Of a stretch of 64,000 nt of DNA, positions 29,094 to 37,479 are shown piece after piece. Within the stretch, counting starts at the first letter, position 1. The number at the start of each line of letters is the position of its first letter. The DNA is from Rhodocyclaceae bacterium (GTDB lineage: Bacteria; Pseudomonadota; Gammaproteobacteria; Burkholderiales; Rhodocyclaceae). The translations under genes were made by a program, and so were the position numbers. The stretch covers positions 124,001-188,000 of the forward strand of contig JAUXXJ010000018.1 in assembly GCA_030681195.1 (NCBI GenBank), given 5' to 3'. A model generated the notes under the pieces. The model was not told where the DNA came from and ran no database searches. It saw only the letters and a list, made by a program, of their open reading frames with translations.

Positions 29094-30367
29094 GCGTTGG
29101 CGGATTGCTGCTGGTTGCCTACCAATGCGGGCCGGGCATGGGCTCGGTGTCGCAAATCGGCTGGGAGTGGTATTCGCGTCTGGCCGCTGAACAGGCCGTC
29201 ACCCTGGTCACCCATGTGCGCAATCGCGCAGCGCTCGAAGCGGCCGGCGCGCCGCTGGCGGGCTCGGAGATCATCTACATCGACACTGAATGGTTCGCCG
29301 GCCCGTTGTATCGGCTGGCCTGCCGGCTGTTCCCGCGCAGCGAACACAGCGTCTTTCTCGTCTCCTCGCTCGACTACTTCCTTTTCGACTTTTCGTCGTG
29401 GCGTGCATTACGCCGCCGCCTCGCTGCCGGCGCAATCTGGAGCGTGCTGCACCGGGTGACACCAGTCACACTGGCCGCCCCGACATGGCTCGGCCGACTG
29501 GGACTGCCGACCGTGATCGGCCCGCTGAACAGTGGACTGAGCGATCCGCAAGGCTTCGGCGCCGTGATGCGGGACGAATCAACCTGGCTGCTCAAGGTAC
29601 GCAACCTGAGCCGGCTGCTCGACGCCGCGCTCGGTTCGTCGAAACGCGCGGCGCGCATCCTCACTGCCACCCACACCACCTTGATGGCTATCGCGCCGCG
29701 CCACCATGCGCGCTGCCGCATGATGCTCGAAAACGGCGTCGAGCTTACCCGCTTCGTTCCGACGCCGTGGCCAGCCCTGGCGGACGGTAATGCCCCGCTA
29801 CGCATCCTGTTCGTCGGCCGTTTGGTGCCGGTCAAGTGTCTCGACCTGTTGTTGCGCGCGTTGGCAAACCTGCGCGGCCGTGGCGTCCCGGCGCAGCTCA
29901 CCGTCGTGGGTGACGGCCCGCTGCGCAGCGAGTGGGAAGCGCTCGCCACGTCGCTGGGCATCGCTGCAGAGACTAGCTTTGTTGGTGCCCAGCCCATCGA
30001 TGCGGTGGCCGCACAGATGCGCGCCTGCCACGTCTTCTGCCTGCCCTCGGTGCGCGAATCCGGCGGCGCCGTACTGCTCGAGGCCATGGCCAGCGCCCGT
30101 CCGGTAATCGCGCTGAACTATGGCGGGCCGGGCGAAATCGTCTCGAACGACTTCGGCGCCCTGCTGCCGCTGCACAGCCCGGCGCAGGTCGTCGCCGACC
30201 TGACCGACACACTGGCGGGCATCCACGCCGCACCCGAGGACTGGCGGCGCAAGGGCGAAGCGGGCCGCCGCCAGGTCGAACAACGCTACAGCTGGCCAGC
30301 AAAGATCGCCGCCGCCCAGCACACCTATAACGAACTCGTCGTCGAAAGGAATCTCTCATGCTGCTGA
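29090..30367 (+). CDS. glycosyltransferase family 4
   Basis: A 425-residue GT-B enzyme. The N-terminal domain starts GGLLLVAYQCGPGMGSVSQIGWEW. The C-terminal half has RILFVGRLVPVKCLDLLLRAL, LTVVGDGPLRSEW, FVGAQPIDAV and the E-x7-E signature PSVRESGGAVLLEAMASARPV. Its end overlaps the following glycosyltransferase by 10 bp. Presumed EPS chain assembly in the cytoplasm. Confidence 0.88.
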   Translation: MSVGGLLLVAYQCGPGMGSVSQIGWEWYSRLAAEQAVTLVTHVRNRAALEAAGAPLAGSEIIYIDTEWFAGPLYRLACRLFPRSEHSVFLVSSLDYFLFDFSSWRALRRRLAAGAIWSVLHRVTPVTLAAPTWLGRLGLPTVIGPLNSGLSDPQGFGAVMRDESTWLLKVRNLSRLLDAALGSSKRAARILTATHTTLMAIAPRHHARCRMMLENGVELTRFVPTPWPALADGNAPLRILFVGRLVPVKCLDLLLRALANLRGRGVPAQLTVVGDGPLRSEWEALATSLGIAAETSFVGAQPIDAVAAQMRACHVFCLPSVRESGGAVLLEAMASARPVIALNYGGPGEIVSNDFGALLPLHSPAQVVADLTDTLAGIHAAPEDWRRKGEAGRRQVEQRYSWPAKIAAAQHTYNELVVERNLSCC

Positions 30368-31599
30368 ACCAGACCCTGCCCCTGCGGCTCGCCTACCTCG
30401 TCAGCCGTTATCCTGCGGTTTCGCATACCTTCATCCTGCGCGAGGTGAGCCAGTTGCGCGCACGCGGCTTCGAGATCGAGGTGGCCTCGATCAATGCACC
30501 CGACCGTGCGCCGGCGGCGATGACCGACAGCGAGCGCACCGAAGCAAAGCGCACCTACATGGTCAAGGCTCACGGCGTGCGTGGTGCGCTGGCCGCCCAC
30601 CTGTGGGGCCTGTTGCGTCCGCTCGCCTGGCTGCGCGGCGGCTATCACGCACTGCGCGCCGGCGGCTGGAACCTGCAGCGCAGCCTTTACGGCCTCTTCT
30701 ACTTCACCGAAGCGCTGATGCTGTGGCGCTGGATGGAAAACAGGAAGCTCGACCACCTGCATGTGCATTTCGCCACTGCCGCGGCCAATGTGGCGCTTCT
30801 ACTCAAGCAGATCGCGCCCATCGGACTCTCTATCACCGTTCATGGACCGGACGAGTTCTACGACGCACCGGGGCAACGCTTGAAAGACAAGATCGCCATG
30901 GCCGACTTCATCATCTGCATTGGCGCCTTCGCCCGCAGCCAGTTGATGCATCTGTCACCCGCCAGCGACTGGCACAAGCTTGAGGTCTGCCCACTCGGCG
31001 TTGACCTCGAACGCTACACACCCAAGCTCGACCGCGAACTGGCGCCCTTCACCATCCTCTGCGTTGGCCGCCTCTGTTCCGCCAAAGGGCAGCCGATCCT
31101 CATCGAGGCCTGCCGCAGCCTGGTCGCCGCAGGCCGCCCGGTAAGACTGGTGCTGGTCGGCACCGGGCCGGACGAAGTGAGCCTGAAAACGATGGTGGCG
31201 AAAGCCGGACTGACACACAGCGTGGTCTTCACCGGCGCCCTCAACGAAAGCGAAGTGCGCGGCTGGTATGCCCGCGCTGACGCCTTCGCTCTGGCCAGCT
31301 TCGCCGAGGGCATTCCGGTGGTGCTGATGGAAGCCATGGCCAGCGGGATTCCCTGCGTCACGACGCGCATCACCGGCATCCCGGAGCTGATCCGCGATGG
31401 CATCGACGGCCTGCTCGTCGCGCCCTCCGATGCCGTCGAACTGGCCAGCGCGCTGTCCAGCCTGATGGACGATCCCGACCTGCGTGCCGACCTTGCCCGC
31501 AATGGCCGGGCCCGCGTCGCGGAAAAATACGACCTGACCCGCAACATCGACCGCCTTGGTGAGCTATTCGTCAACCGACTGAAAGGAGCCACATCATGA
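30358..31599 (+). CDS. glycosyltransferase family 4 (colanic-acid WcaL-like)
   Basis: A 413-residue enzyme starting LRLAYLVSRYPAVSHTFILR, a hallmark of the WcaL/AmsK-like group, followed by HLHVHFATAAANVALLL. The donor domain shows ILCVGRLCSAKGQPILIEAC, LVLVGTGPDE and FAEGIPVVLMEAMASGIPCV. It overlaps both neighbours slightly, consistent with a tight operon. Confidence 0.88.
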   Translation: MLLNQTLPLRLAYLVSRYPAVSHTFILREVSQLRARGFEIEVASINAPDRAPAAMTDSERTEAKRTYMVKAHGVRGALAAHLWGLLRPLAWLRGGYHALRAGGWNLQRSLYGLFYFTEALMLWRWMENRKLDHLHVHFATAAANVALLLKQIAPIGLSITVHGPDEFYDAPGQRLKDKIAMADFIICIGAFARSQLMHLSPASDWHKLEVCPLGVDLERYTPKLDRELAPFTILCVGRLCSAKGQPILIEACRSLVAAGRPVRLVLVGTGPDEVSLKTMVAKAGLTHSVVFTGALNESEVRGWYARADAFALASFAEGIPVVLMEAMASGIPCVTTRITGIPELIRDGIDGLLVAPSDAVELASALSSLMDDPDLRADLARNGRARVAEKYDLTRNIDRLGELFVNRLKGATS

Positions 31600-32207
31600 T
31601 CACCCGCTTGCTGGGCCGCCTTGTCGCCACCTATGCCCGTCGCACCGGCCGCCTGCTCGGCCTCTACCGCCGCCTGTGCAGCCCGGACGGTGCCGCCTGG
31701 GGCGAGATCGTCAAGCGCCACTTTGGTCTCGCCGCCGTCGGCGAGGGTTGCCTGATCCAGATGAACGCCGTCATCACCGACCCGGCCTATGTGCGGCTCG
31801 GCAACAATGTGCATCTGACCGGCTGCACACTGTTCGGCCACGACGGCTCGGTCGCCATGCTCAAGCGCGCCTATGGCGTCGCCCTCGACAAGGTCGGCAA
31901 GATCGACATCCGCGACAACGTCTTCGTCGGCCACCAGGCCATCATCATGCCCGGCGTAACAATCGGCCCCGACGCCATTGTGGCCGCCGGTTCGGTGGTG
32001 ACGCACGACGTGCCGCCGGGCAGCATCGTCGGCGGCGTACCGGCGCGCGTCATCGGCAGTGTGCCGGCACTGGTCGAGCGCCTGCAGGCGGAAACCCGTG
32101 CACTGCCATGGCACGATCATCCGCATATGCAGCCCGCCTACGCCGGGCCACCGGACGCACGACTTGACCGTCTGCGCATCGCCCACTTCTTCGGTCAGGC
32201 GGCCTGA
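31596..32207 (+). CDS. hexapeptide-repeat acyltransferase
   Basis: A 203-residue beta-helix acyltransferase with VRLGNNVHLTGCTLFGHDGS, IDIRDNVFVGHQAIIMPGVT and PGSIVGGVPARVIG. It resembles acyltransferases placed between glycosyltransferases of EPS loci. It is unlike the 28497 gene in sequence, so a different sugar or position is probably modified. It overlaps the preceding gene by 4 bp and ends 1 bp before the next start. Confidence 0.82.
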   Translation: MITRLLGRLVATYARRTGRLLGLYRRLCSPDGAAWGEIVKRHFGLAAVGEGCLIQMNAVITDPAYVRLGNNVHLTGCTLFGHDGSVAMLKRAYGVALDKVGKIDIRDNVFVGHQAIIMPGVTIGPDAIVAAGSVVTHDVPPGSIVGGVPARVIGSVPALVERLQAETRALPWHDHPHMQPAYAGPPDARLDRLRIAHFFGQAA

Positions 32208-32208
32208 A

Positions 32209-33399
32209 ATGGATGCCGGGCTCCTCCCCACCATCCTCGGCATCGTCGCCGCCGTCCTGCTGGCGCCGACTTTTCCGGGCACACTCTATCTGGCCCTGCT
32301 CACGGCGGCCAACCTGCTGCCATCGCGCCGCACGGACGGGGCTTTGCTCCAGGGGCGCATCGCCATCGTCGTCCCTGCCCACGACGAGGCCGCCGTCATC
32401 GCGCACACCTTGTCCAATCTGTTGCCGCTGGCCAAGCAGGATGGCAACACCTCGGTCGTCGTGATTGCCGACAACTGCAGCGACGCCACGGCGACCCTGG
32501 CGCGGGATGCCGGCGCGCGTGTCATCGCGCGCCATGATCCGGCGCGACGCGGCAAGGGATATGCGCTTGACCATGCCTTCCGCCTCCTGCTGCCGGAAGG
32601 TTTCGCGGCCTTTGCCGTGATCGACGCCGACAGCAGTGTCGACGCGCATTTTCTGCCCGCACTGCGCGCAACGCTCAGGGGCGCCGCTGCTGCCCAGGCG
32701 CGCTACACGGTGCGCAACGGCAGCGAATCGCCACGCACGCAGTTGGCCGAACTCGCCCTGGCCGGTTTCAACGTGCTGCGACCGCGCGGCCGCGACCGGC
32801 TGGGCCTGTCCGCCGGCATACTCGGCAACGGCTTCGCCCTGCGCCGCGAAACGCTGGAACAGGTGCCCTACACGGCTGCCTCGGTGGTCGAAGACCTCGA
32901 ATACCATCTGCAATTGATCAACGCCGGGCTGCGCGTCGCCTTCATCGATCGCGCCAGCGTGCGCGGCGACATGCCGACCGGCGCCGAGGGCGCGCGCACC
33001 CAGCGTGCCCGCTGGGAAGGCGGACGACTGCGCATGCTTCGCGAACATGGCGCGGCCCTCCTGGGCAAGGTCCTGCGCGGGCAACCCCGCTTTATCGAGC
33101 CACTGGCCGACCTGATGCTCCTGCCGCTGGCCTATCACGTCCTCATTCTTGGGGCCGTGCTCATGCTCGCGGCTGCCAGCGGTGCAACCCCGGTGCTGCT
33201 GGCAGCTCTCGGCAGCCTGCTCGTGGTGGTCGCCCATGTCATCGCCGCCCTGCGCGTCGCCCGGCTGCCGTGGTCGCGCCTGCTGCTCTTGACCCGCATC
33301 CCGGGCTATTTGCTCTGGAAACTACGCATGCTGGCCGGCACCCTGGCAGGTTCGAAAAACCACAGCACCTGGGTACGCACCAACCGTTCTGGAATGTAA
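32209..33399 (+). CDS. membrane-associated glycosyltransferase family 2
   Basis: A 396-residue GT-A enzyme with an N-terminal helix (about 4-30), the core IAIVVPAHDEAAVIAHTLSNL, VVIADNCSDATATLA, FAVIDADSSVDA (DxD), VVEDLEYHL (catalytic ED) and QRARWEGGRLR (the Q/R-x-x-R-W of processive-type enzymes), then C-terminal helices. A 24-bp repeat copy encodes AVLLAPTF within the first helix (residues 15-22). Confidence 0.86.
   Translation: MDAGLLPTILGIVAAVLLAPTFPGTLYLALLTAANLLPSRRTDGALLQGRIAIVVPAHDEAAVIAHTLSNLLPLAKQDGNTSVVVIADNCSDATATLARDAGARVIARHDPARRGKGYALDHAFRLLLPEGFAAFAVIDADSSVDAHFLPALRATLRGAAAAQARYTVRNGSESPRTQLAELALAGFNVLRPRGRDRLGLSAGILGNGFALRRETLEQVPYTAASVVEDLEYHLQLINAGLRVAFIDRASVRGDMPTGAEGARTQRARWEGGRLRMLREHGAALLGKVLRGQPRFIEPLADLMLLPLAYHVLILGAVLMLAAASGATPVLLAALGSLLVVVAHVIAALRVARLPWSRLLLLTRIPGYLLWKLRMLAGTLAGSKNHSTWVRTNRSGM
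32251..32274 (+). repeat. 24-bp dispersed repeat in GT2 gene, copy 8
   Basis: 22 of 24 positions match (CT variant). It is read as AVLLAPTF inside a predicted helix. Confidence 0.8.
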
Positions 33400-33409
33400 G
33401 AGAATTCAC

Positions 33410-34426
33410 ATGATCAGTACCTTGAGCCCCATCGCAACCGTCATGACCAACACCACACCGCTCAAGCGCCTGTTCGGCGCCATTCATTCACTCTGGACAG
33501 GAAACGACCCGCGTATCGAACGTCTGGTCGAGGAACGCACTGCCGCGCTGGCCGATGAAAGCCGGAAAAACCAGGTCTTGCTGCGCAGCACGAGCGATGC
33601 CCTGCACATCCTCGATGCCTCAGGCCGGCTTGTCGAAGCCAGCCATTCATTCTTCCGGATGCTGGGCTACCAGCGTAACGAGTTGATTGGTCATCCATCC
33701 ACCACCTGGTGGCCTGACGACGCCCCGGTGCCTCTGGCCACAATCGATGAGGCATCCGCCTGGCACGAAAACGCCGGGACCTTCGAGGCGCAATTTCGGC
33801 GCAAGGACGGCAGTCTGGTCGATGTCGAGATGACCGCCTTCGCCATCGAGCTCGACGGACAATCGCACATCTCCCTATCCGCACGAGACATCAGCGAGCG
33901 CAAAAGAGCCGCAGAGCAAATCCGGCAACTCGCGTTTTACGACTCGCTCACCGGCCTGCCCAATCGCCGCCTGCTGGTGGACCGTCTGACGCATGCGCTC
34001 ACCCTTGCCAAACGTCACAAACGCATGATGGCGGTCATGTTTCTCGACCTGGACAAGTTCAAGAACATCAACGATACGCTGGGACACGATGCCGGCGACG
34101 AACTCCTGAAAGAGGTTGGCAATCGCCTGACGCATTGCGTGCGCGCCAGCGACACGGTGGCCCGTCAGGGAGGGGACGAGTTCGTCATAATGCTTTCCGA
34201 AATTTCCGACGCGCACGATGCCGAACGGGTAGCGAAGAACATTATCAATGCGCTCGCCGCTCCCGTTACGCTGCGCGGACAGGCGCACCGAACCAGCACC
34301 AGCATCGGCGTCTGCCTGTTTTCCGGCACCGGAAATGAGGACATACAGGATCTGATGAAAAAGGCCGATAGCGCCATGTACGAGGCCAAGCAGGCAGGCA
34401 GGAACTGTTACCGTTTTGCCGGGTAG
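33410..34426 (+). CDS. PAS-GGDEF diguanylate cyclase
   Basis: Makes cyclic di-GMP. Residues about 60-165 form a PAS domain (LLRSTSDALHILDASGRLVEAS, ending ISLSARDISERKRA). Residues about 175-338 form the GGDEF domain with DSLTGLPNRRLL, FLDLDKFKNINDTLGHDAGDELL and the intact active-site motif QGGDEF; the ADSAMYEAKQAGRN tail is typical. No membrane segment or EAL domain is seen. It sits inside the EPS locus, so it may supply c-di-GMP to the PilZ-like protein at 42012. Confidence 0.9.
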   Translation: MISTLSPIATVMTNTTPLKRLFGAIHSLWTGNDPRIERLVEERTAALADESRKNQVLLRSTSDALHILDASGRLVEASHSFFRMLGYQRNELIGHPSTTWWPDDAPVPLATIDEASAWHENAGTFEAQFRRKDGSLVDVEMTAFAIELDGQSHISLSARDISERKRAAEQIRQLAFYDSLTGLPNRRLLVDRLTHALTLAKRHKRMMAVMFLDLDKFKNINDTLGHDAGDELLKEVGNRLTHCVRASDTVARQGGDEFVIMLSEISDAHDAERVAKNIINALAAPVTLRGQAHRTSTSIGVCLFSGTGNEDIQDLMKKADSAMYEAKQAGRNCYRFAG

Positions 34427-34610
34427 GTGGGCAGGAACCTGGCTACCTGTCGATGGTGACATGAGACTGGGAAGAGACACTCAGATTTCGGCGTGATCCG
34501 GCAGGACTCGACCCTGTGCGGACGTTCACAGCCACGTGGGCCTAACGGCAGGAGCTGAGTGGAGCAGTCCCCGAGTGGTAATTGACCGTATAGCTGCGAG
34601 TCAGCGCCTT

Positions 34611-35081
34611 TCAATTCAAACCTGGGGCGCCGTGCGAGTAGTTTGTTCCGACACTGCGGTTGCTGAGCTCTGTCTCAACACAAATAACCAGCCATTTGTC
34701 TGTTAATGATTGGATCCCGTCAATTGGTATGACTGCCTTCTGATTCTCAATAAGCCGAGTTTGCCCCGGAGACATCAAGGTCCCCGGTTTGATGGGTTCT
34801 GACCAGCGCAGGATGTCCCACTGTCCATCTGGTTTTTTGTAGGCAATGCCGACTTTGTAGCTGAGCACCTTGAGCGGCGCATACTTGTAGTCTGGGTTGA
34901 CACGCATCGTGAATTTTTCGAACAGAATGTTTAGAAATGGGCCTGTCTTGTGGACTTTCGCAAGTGCAGTCGAGTTAACTGCCCATTTCTGGTCACTAGC
35001 AGTGAAAGTGATTTCCTGCTGTTGCGAAAAGCAGATCTGTGACGAAAGCAAAAAAAACAGGGTGGCGAGTAATCGAATCAT
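34611..35081 (-). CDS. secreted protein of unknown function in accessory island
   Basis: A 156-residue protein with a clear signal peptide (MIRLLATLFFLLSSQICFS) and a beta-rich mature part. No family recognised. Its base composition is clearly lower in GC than the flanking EPS genes, pointing to acquisition. It lies 18 bp downstream of the HEPN gene on the same strand, so the two may be one unit. Confidence 0.6.
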   Translation of the reverse strand: MIRLLATLFFLLSSQICFSQQQEITFTASDQKWAVNSTALAKVHKTGPFLNILFEKFTMRVNPDYKYAPLKVLSYKVGIAYKKPDGQWDILRWSEPIKPGTLMSPGQTRLIENQKAVIPIDGIQSLTDKWLVICVETELSNRSVGTNYSHGAPGLN

Positions 35082-35099
35082 TTTTTGGTTACCTTTAAG

Positions 35100-35639
35100 C
35101 TACTCATCCTCCAAGGCTGCCTCTGTCGCTGCGACGAGAGCCTTGAGGAAGCGAATGACTTTTTGCAGATCTTCCTTGGTCACCGGATCTGCTGTAGGAG
35201 GGCCGGGAGCAATCGTCCTTGACCGATGAACTACATCACCCCTCAACTTCATGTATTGATTTAGGCGTTCCCGTACTGTCTTGGAGTCAAAGTTGTTCCA
35301 GCACCATTTTTCAGTCAGATCGATGTTGGCGTAGTCTCGAAAAAGCTGAATGGTTTTGTCGGATGTCGGGTTGTGTAATCGCTTGATTTCTTCATTCAGC
35401 TTGCCTTTGACGAAGTTGCCGATAGAACTATCGTGTAAACCTTGTAACCGAGCTGTGGCTGCTTCCATCACGCGATCCTCGACATACGTCTCCCACGCTG
35501 TCATCGCCATGATCAATCCGGCACGTTTAAGTACCTCAATTTCGGGTGGCGGAGGCTGTGTGTTCAGTGCATTAAAGTGGGCGAGAAGGTTTATTGCATC
35601 AAAGATTGATTGCGCGAATACTTCGCTGGATTCGGACAT
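35100..35639 (-). CDS. HEPN-domain protein (RiboL-PSP-HEPN-like)
   Basis: A 179-residue all-helical protein with the HEPN RNase signature R-x4-H: Arg133 and His138 in KLRGDVVHRSRT. The N-terminal helix EVLKRAGLIMAMTAWETYVED is typical of the RiboL-PSP-HEPN group, usually linked to RNA cleavage in abortive-infection or toxin systems. ATG 35639 was chosen; the frame extends further upstream without similarity. GC is low, like its neighbour. No nucleotidyltransferase partner is visible. Confidence 0.7.
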   Translation of the reverse strand: MSESSEVFAQSIFDAINLLAHFNALNTQPPPPEIEVLKRAGLIMAMTAWETYVEDRVMEAATARLQGLHDSSIGNFVKGKLNEEIKRLHNPTSDKTIQLFRDYANIDLTEKWCWNNFDSKTVRERLNQYMKLRGDVVHRSRTIAPGPPTADPVTKEDLQKVIRFLKALVAATEAALEDE

Positions 35640-35872
35640 GGGTTTTATAGCCAATTGGAATAATTCGATCGTAGCATATGAGGCCTTCGGCCGTGTTGCA
35701 GGAGTTTGGCATACGGCAGGTCTCGAATTGCAGCGGCCCTCTAGGCGGCCGCTTTGTGGGAACGGTGTATGGCAGCTTCTGGCCGAACTCGGACTGCCGT
35801 CGAATATTCCATCGACATTGCGCATTGCACAACCGAAAATCAATCATGAAATACGGATACCCAGATTTTGCG

Positions 35873-36388
35873 CTACCCCTGCGCCAAACGCAGCGCCCGC
35901 GCCATGTCCTTCGGCAGGAGATAAAGATGCAGCGGGTTGAAGGGGGCTGGCTCGAAACCGAAGGCCAGGTAGAACGCGCGGGCCGTGTTGTCGGCGGCAT
36001 GCACCAGCAGCGCCCGGCTGGCGACCTGTTCGTGCGCGACGAGAAAACGCTTCATGGCGTCCTTGAGCAGCGCCTTGCCCAGGCCCGCTCCCTGTTCGGA
36101 TTGATCGACGGCCAGACGCGCCAGCAAGGTGAGCGGAATCGGGTAGCGTCCGGCACCCTGAAGCACGCGCGGCGGGGCCTGGTCGGGTTCGATGGACGCG
36201 GCGGCCAGACTGTAATAGCCGACAACGCGATTGCCGCGCAACGCCACGAAGGTGCGCGCGGTGTTGGCACGCTGGGCATGCCAGGCATGGCGAATCAGGT
36301 AGTCATCGAGGGCGGAACTACCGCAGGAAAATTCCGCTACGGCGAAGTCCGCCGCCAGCGGCACGGTGCCGGAAAGAGGGAGCGTCAT
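35873..36388 (-). CDS. GNAT-family toxin, TacT-like
   Basis: Acetyltransferase of 171 residues resembling TacT/AtaT toxins, which acetylate aminoacyl-tRNA. It has the family start VAEFSCGSSALDDYLIRHA, VGYYSLAAASI, the acetyl-CoA loop QSEQGAGLGKALLKDA and the C-terminal AFYLAFGFEPAP with the catalytic-type tyrosine. It follows the DUF1778 antitoxin by 15 bp. Confidence 0.85.
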   Translation of the reverse strand: MTLPLSGTVPLAADFAVAEFSCGSSALDDYLIRHAWHAQRANTARTFVALRGNRVVGYYSLAAASIEPDQAPPRVLQGAGRYPIPLTLLARLAVDQSEQGAGLGKALLKDAMKRFLVAHEQVASRALLVHAADNTARAFYLAFGFEPAPFNPLHLYLLPKDMARALRLAQG

Positions 36389-36403
36389 CTGTCGCTGCTG
36401 GCG

Positions 36404-36685
36404 TCAATGCTCGAGGACGCTCTTTTCGGCGAACAGCTTGGCGAGCGCCGGAATATCGCGGGCCGGTGCATCCAGCGCGGCGCAAAAGGCATCGGCCATT
36501 TCTTGCGAGACGACAAAGCGCGTTTCGTCGGCCAACAGGCTGGCGGCGCGTTCCAGTGCGGCACCGACAATGAAATGCGAGAGGCTGGCATGCTGACGCT
36601 CCGCAGCACGACGCAGCATATCCTTGGTTTCGGGCGCGATGCGAATGGCGAGACGTTCTTCCTTGGCGGTGGCAATGGTGGTCAT
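36404..36685 (-). CDS. DUF1778 ribbon-helix-helix antitoxin, TacA-like
   Basis: A 93-residue antitoxin: the N-terminal ribbon-helix-helix (ERLAIRIAPETKDMLRRAA) and SLSHFIVGAALERA are the DUF1778 core; the C-terminal part would wrap the toxin. ATG 36685 was selected because the RHH strand follows at once. It precedes the GNAT toxin, the usual antitoxin-first order, and probably represses its own promoter. Confidence 0.83.
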   Translation of the reverse strand: MTTIATAKEERLAIRIAPETKDMLRRAAERQHASLSHFIVGAALERAASLLADETRFVVSQEMADAFCAALDAPARDIPALAKLFAEKSVLEH

Positions 36686-36831
36686 GGCAGTCCTGAGAGG
36701 TGTGTGATGACGTTGTGTGTACATCATAGCGTGGTTTTGTCATGAAACCAAGACGAATGGAGGCCGGCGAAAAGTACATTGCTGATCGCGGGGATTGGCC
36801 GTTTCTTGATGGCCGCCAAGAGCCAGCGAGA

Positions 36832-37085
36832 TCAGTTCTGCAATTCGTTCAGCAGTTCCGGGTGCCGATCAAGGAGCCGAAAAAGATTTGTCACCGCAGG
36901 TAGCGGATGAGCCTTACCCCTCTCGTACCGCGAGAAGGCATTCGGACCGCCGCCGGTGATGCGCGCGGACAATGCCAACCGGCGATCTTCGGCACCACGG
37001 TTGCGTGACCTTTGTATTCATACGGCACATCCTTGACGGCATGCCGCAGAACTCCCTGTTCGCAGTTCAGGCATTCGCGGGGCAT
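36832..37085 (-). pseudogene. mqsA: mqsA antitoxin remnant (internal deletion and frameshift)
   Basis: The N-terminal zinc-binding part is readable from ATG 37085 (MPRECLNCEQGVLR, YEYKGHATVVPKIAGWHCP). The C-terminal helix-turn-helix is readable in another frame (ARITGGGPNAFSRYERGKAH, DRHPELLNEL) and ends at 36832. Roughly 50 residues that normally lie between are missing, so the gene is deleted and out of frame. Confidence 0.75.
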
Positions 37086-37086
37086 C

Positions 37087-37215
37087 TCATTTCTCCTTAA
37101 ACTGAATGACAATCGAACCATGGCCTGGGCACCCACCAAAGCGGTAGCCCGCACCGCGCTGTTGCACGGCAAGCTTTACAGCAGCTAAATCGTAGTGCGG
37201 CTTACGCTTTTCCAT
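37087..37215 (-). pseudogene. mqsR: mqsR toxin remnant
   Basis: A 42-codon frame that starts like MqsR-family toxins (MEKRKPHYDLAAVK) and ends like them (QFKEK), but lacks about 60 internal residues. It sits directly upstream of the mqsA remnant in the usual toxin-first order of mqsRA and downstream of an intact MqsA-type operator. Confidence 0.6.
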
Positions 37216-37223
37216 TGCAGCTA

Positions 37224-37240
37224 CTAACCTGTAAGGTTAG
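37224..37240. promoter_or_regulatory. MqsA-type operator palindrome
   Basis: CTAACCT-gta-AGGTTAG is an inverted repeat matching the ACCT-N-AGGT operator of mqsRA, located just upstream of the mqsR remnant start. Confidence 0.6.
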
Positions 37241-37427
37241 CGGCTGCAAGCGTGATTTTCCGAGCCTCGCGACACTCCTGCGAATGTCGGGTGTCGAAAG
37301 AACACCAGCCCCTCAAAACTGGGTTTCAAATCCTACGGCTACGTCCGTTGATGGCCGGGGCTGAAATAGGATTCCCGAAGGCTAATGGCCGTTCCCGCTG
37401 TTTTTCTGTCGTAGTGGTTTTTCAAAC

Positions 37428-37472
37428 AGTTTGCAAAGCTGACACAAGCGAGAGGGCCGGCTGGGATGAAAT
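37428..37472 (+). promoter_or_regulatory. EPS regulon promoter motif, copy D
   Basis: AGTTTGCA, 5 bp, GACACA, 20 bp, TGAAAT; it ends only 7 bp before the fkbH-like ATG (37480). AGTTTG is part of the palindrome CAAACAGTTTG. Confidence 0.55.
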
Positions 37473-37479
37473 TCAGGCC

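Noticed and set aside
35640..35872. HEPN protein extended to 35843
   Set aside because: The added N-terminus has no HEPN similarity; ATG 35639 begins a sensible helix.
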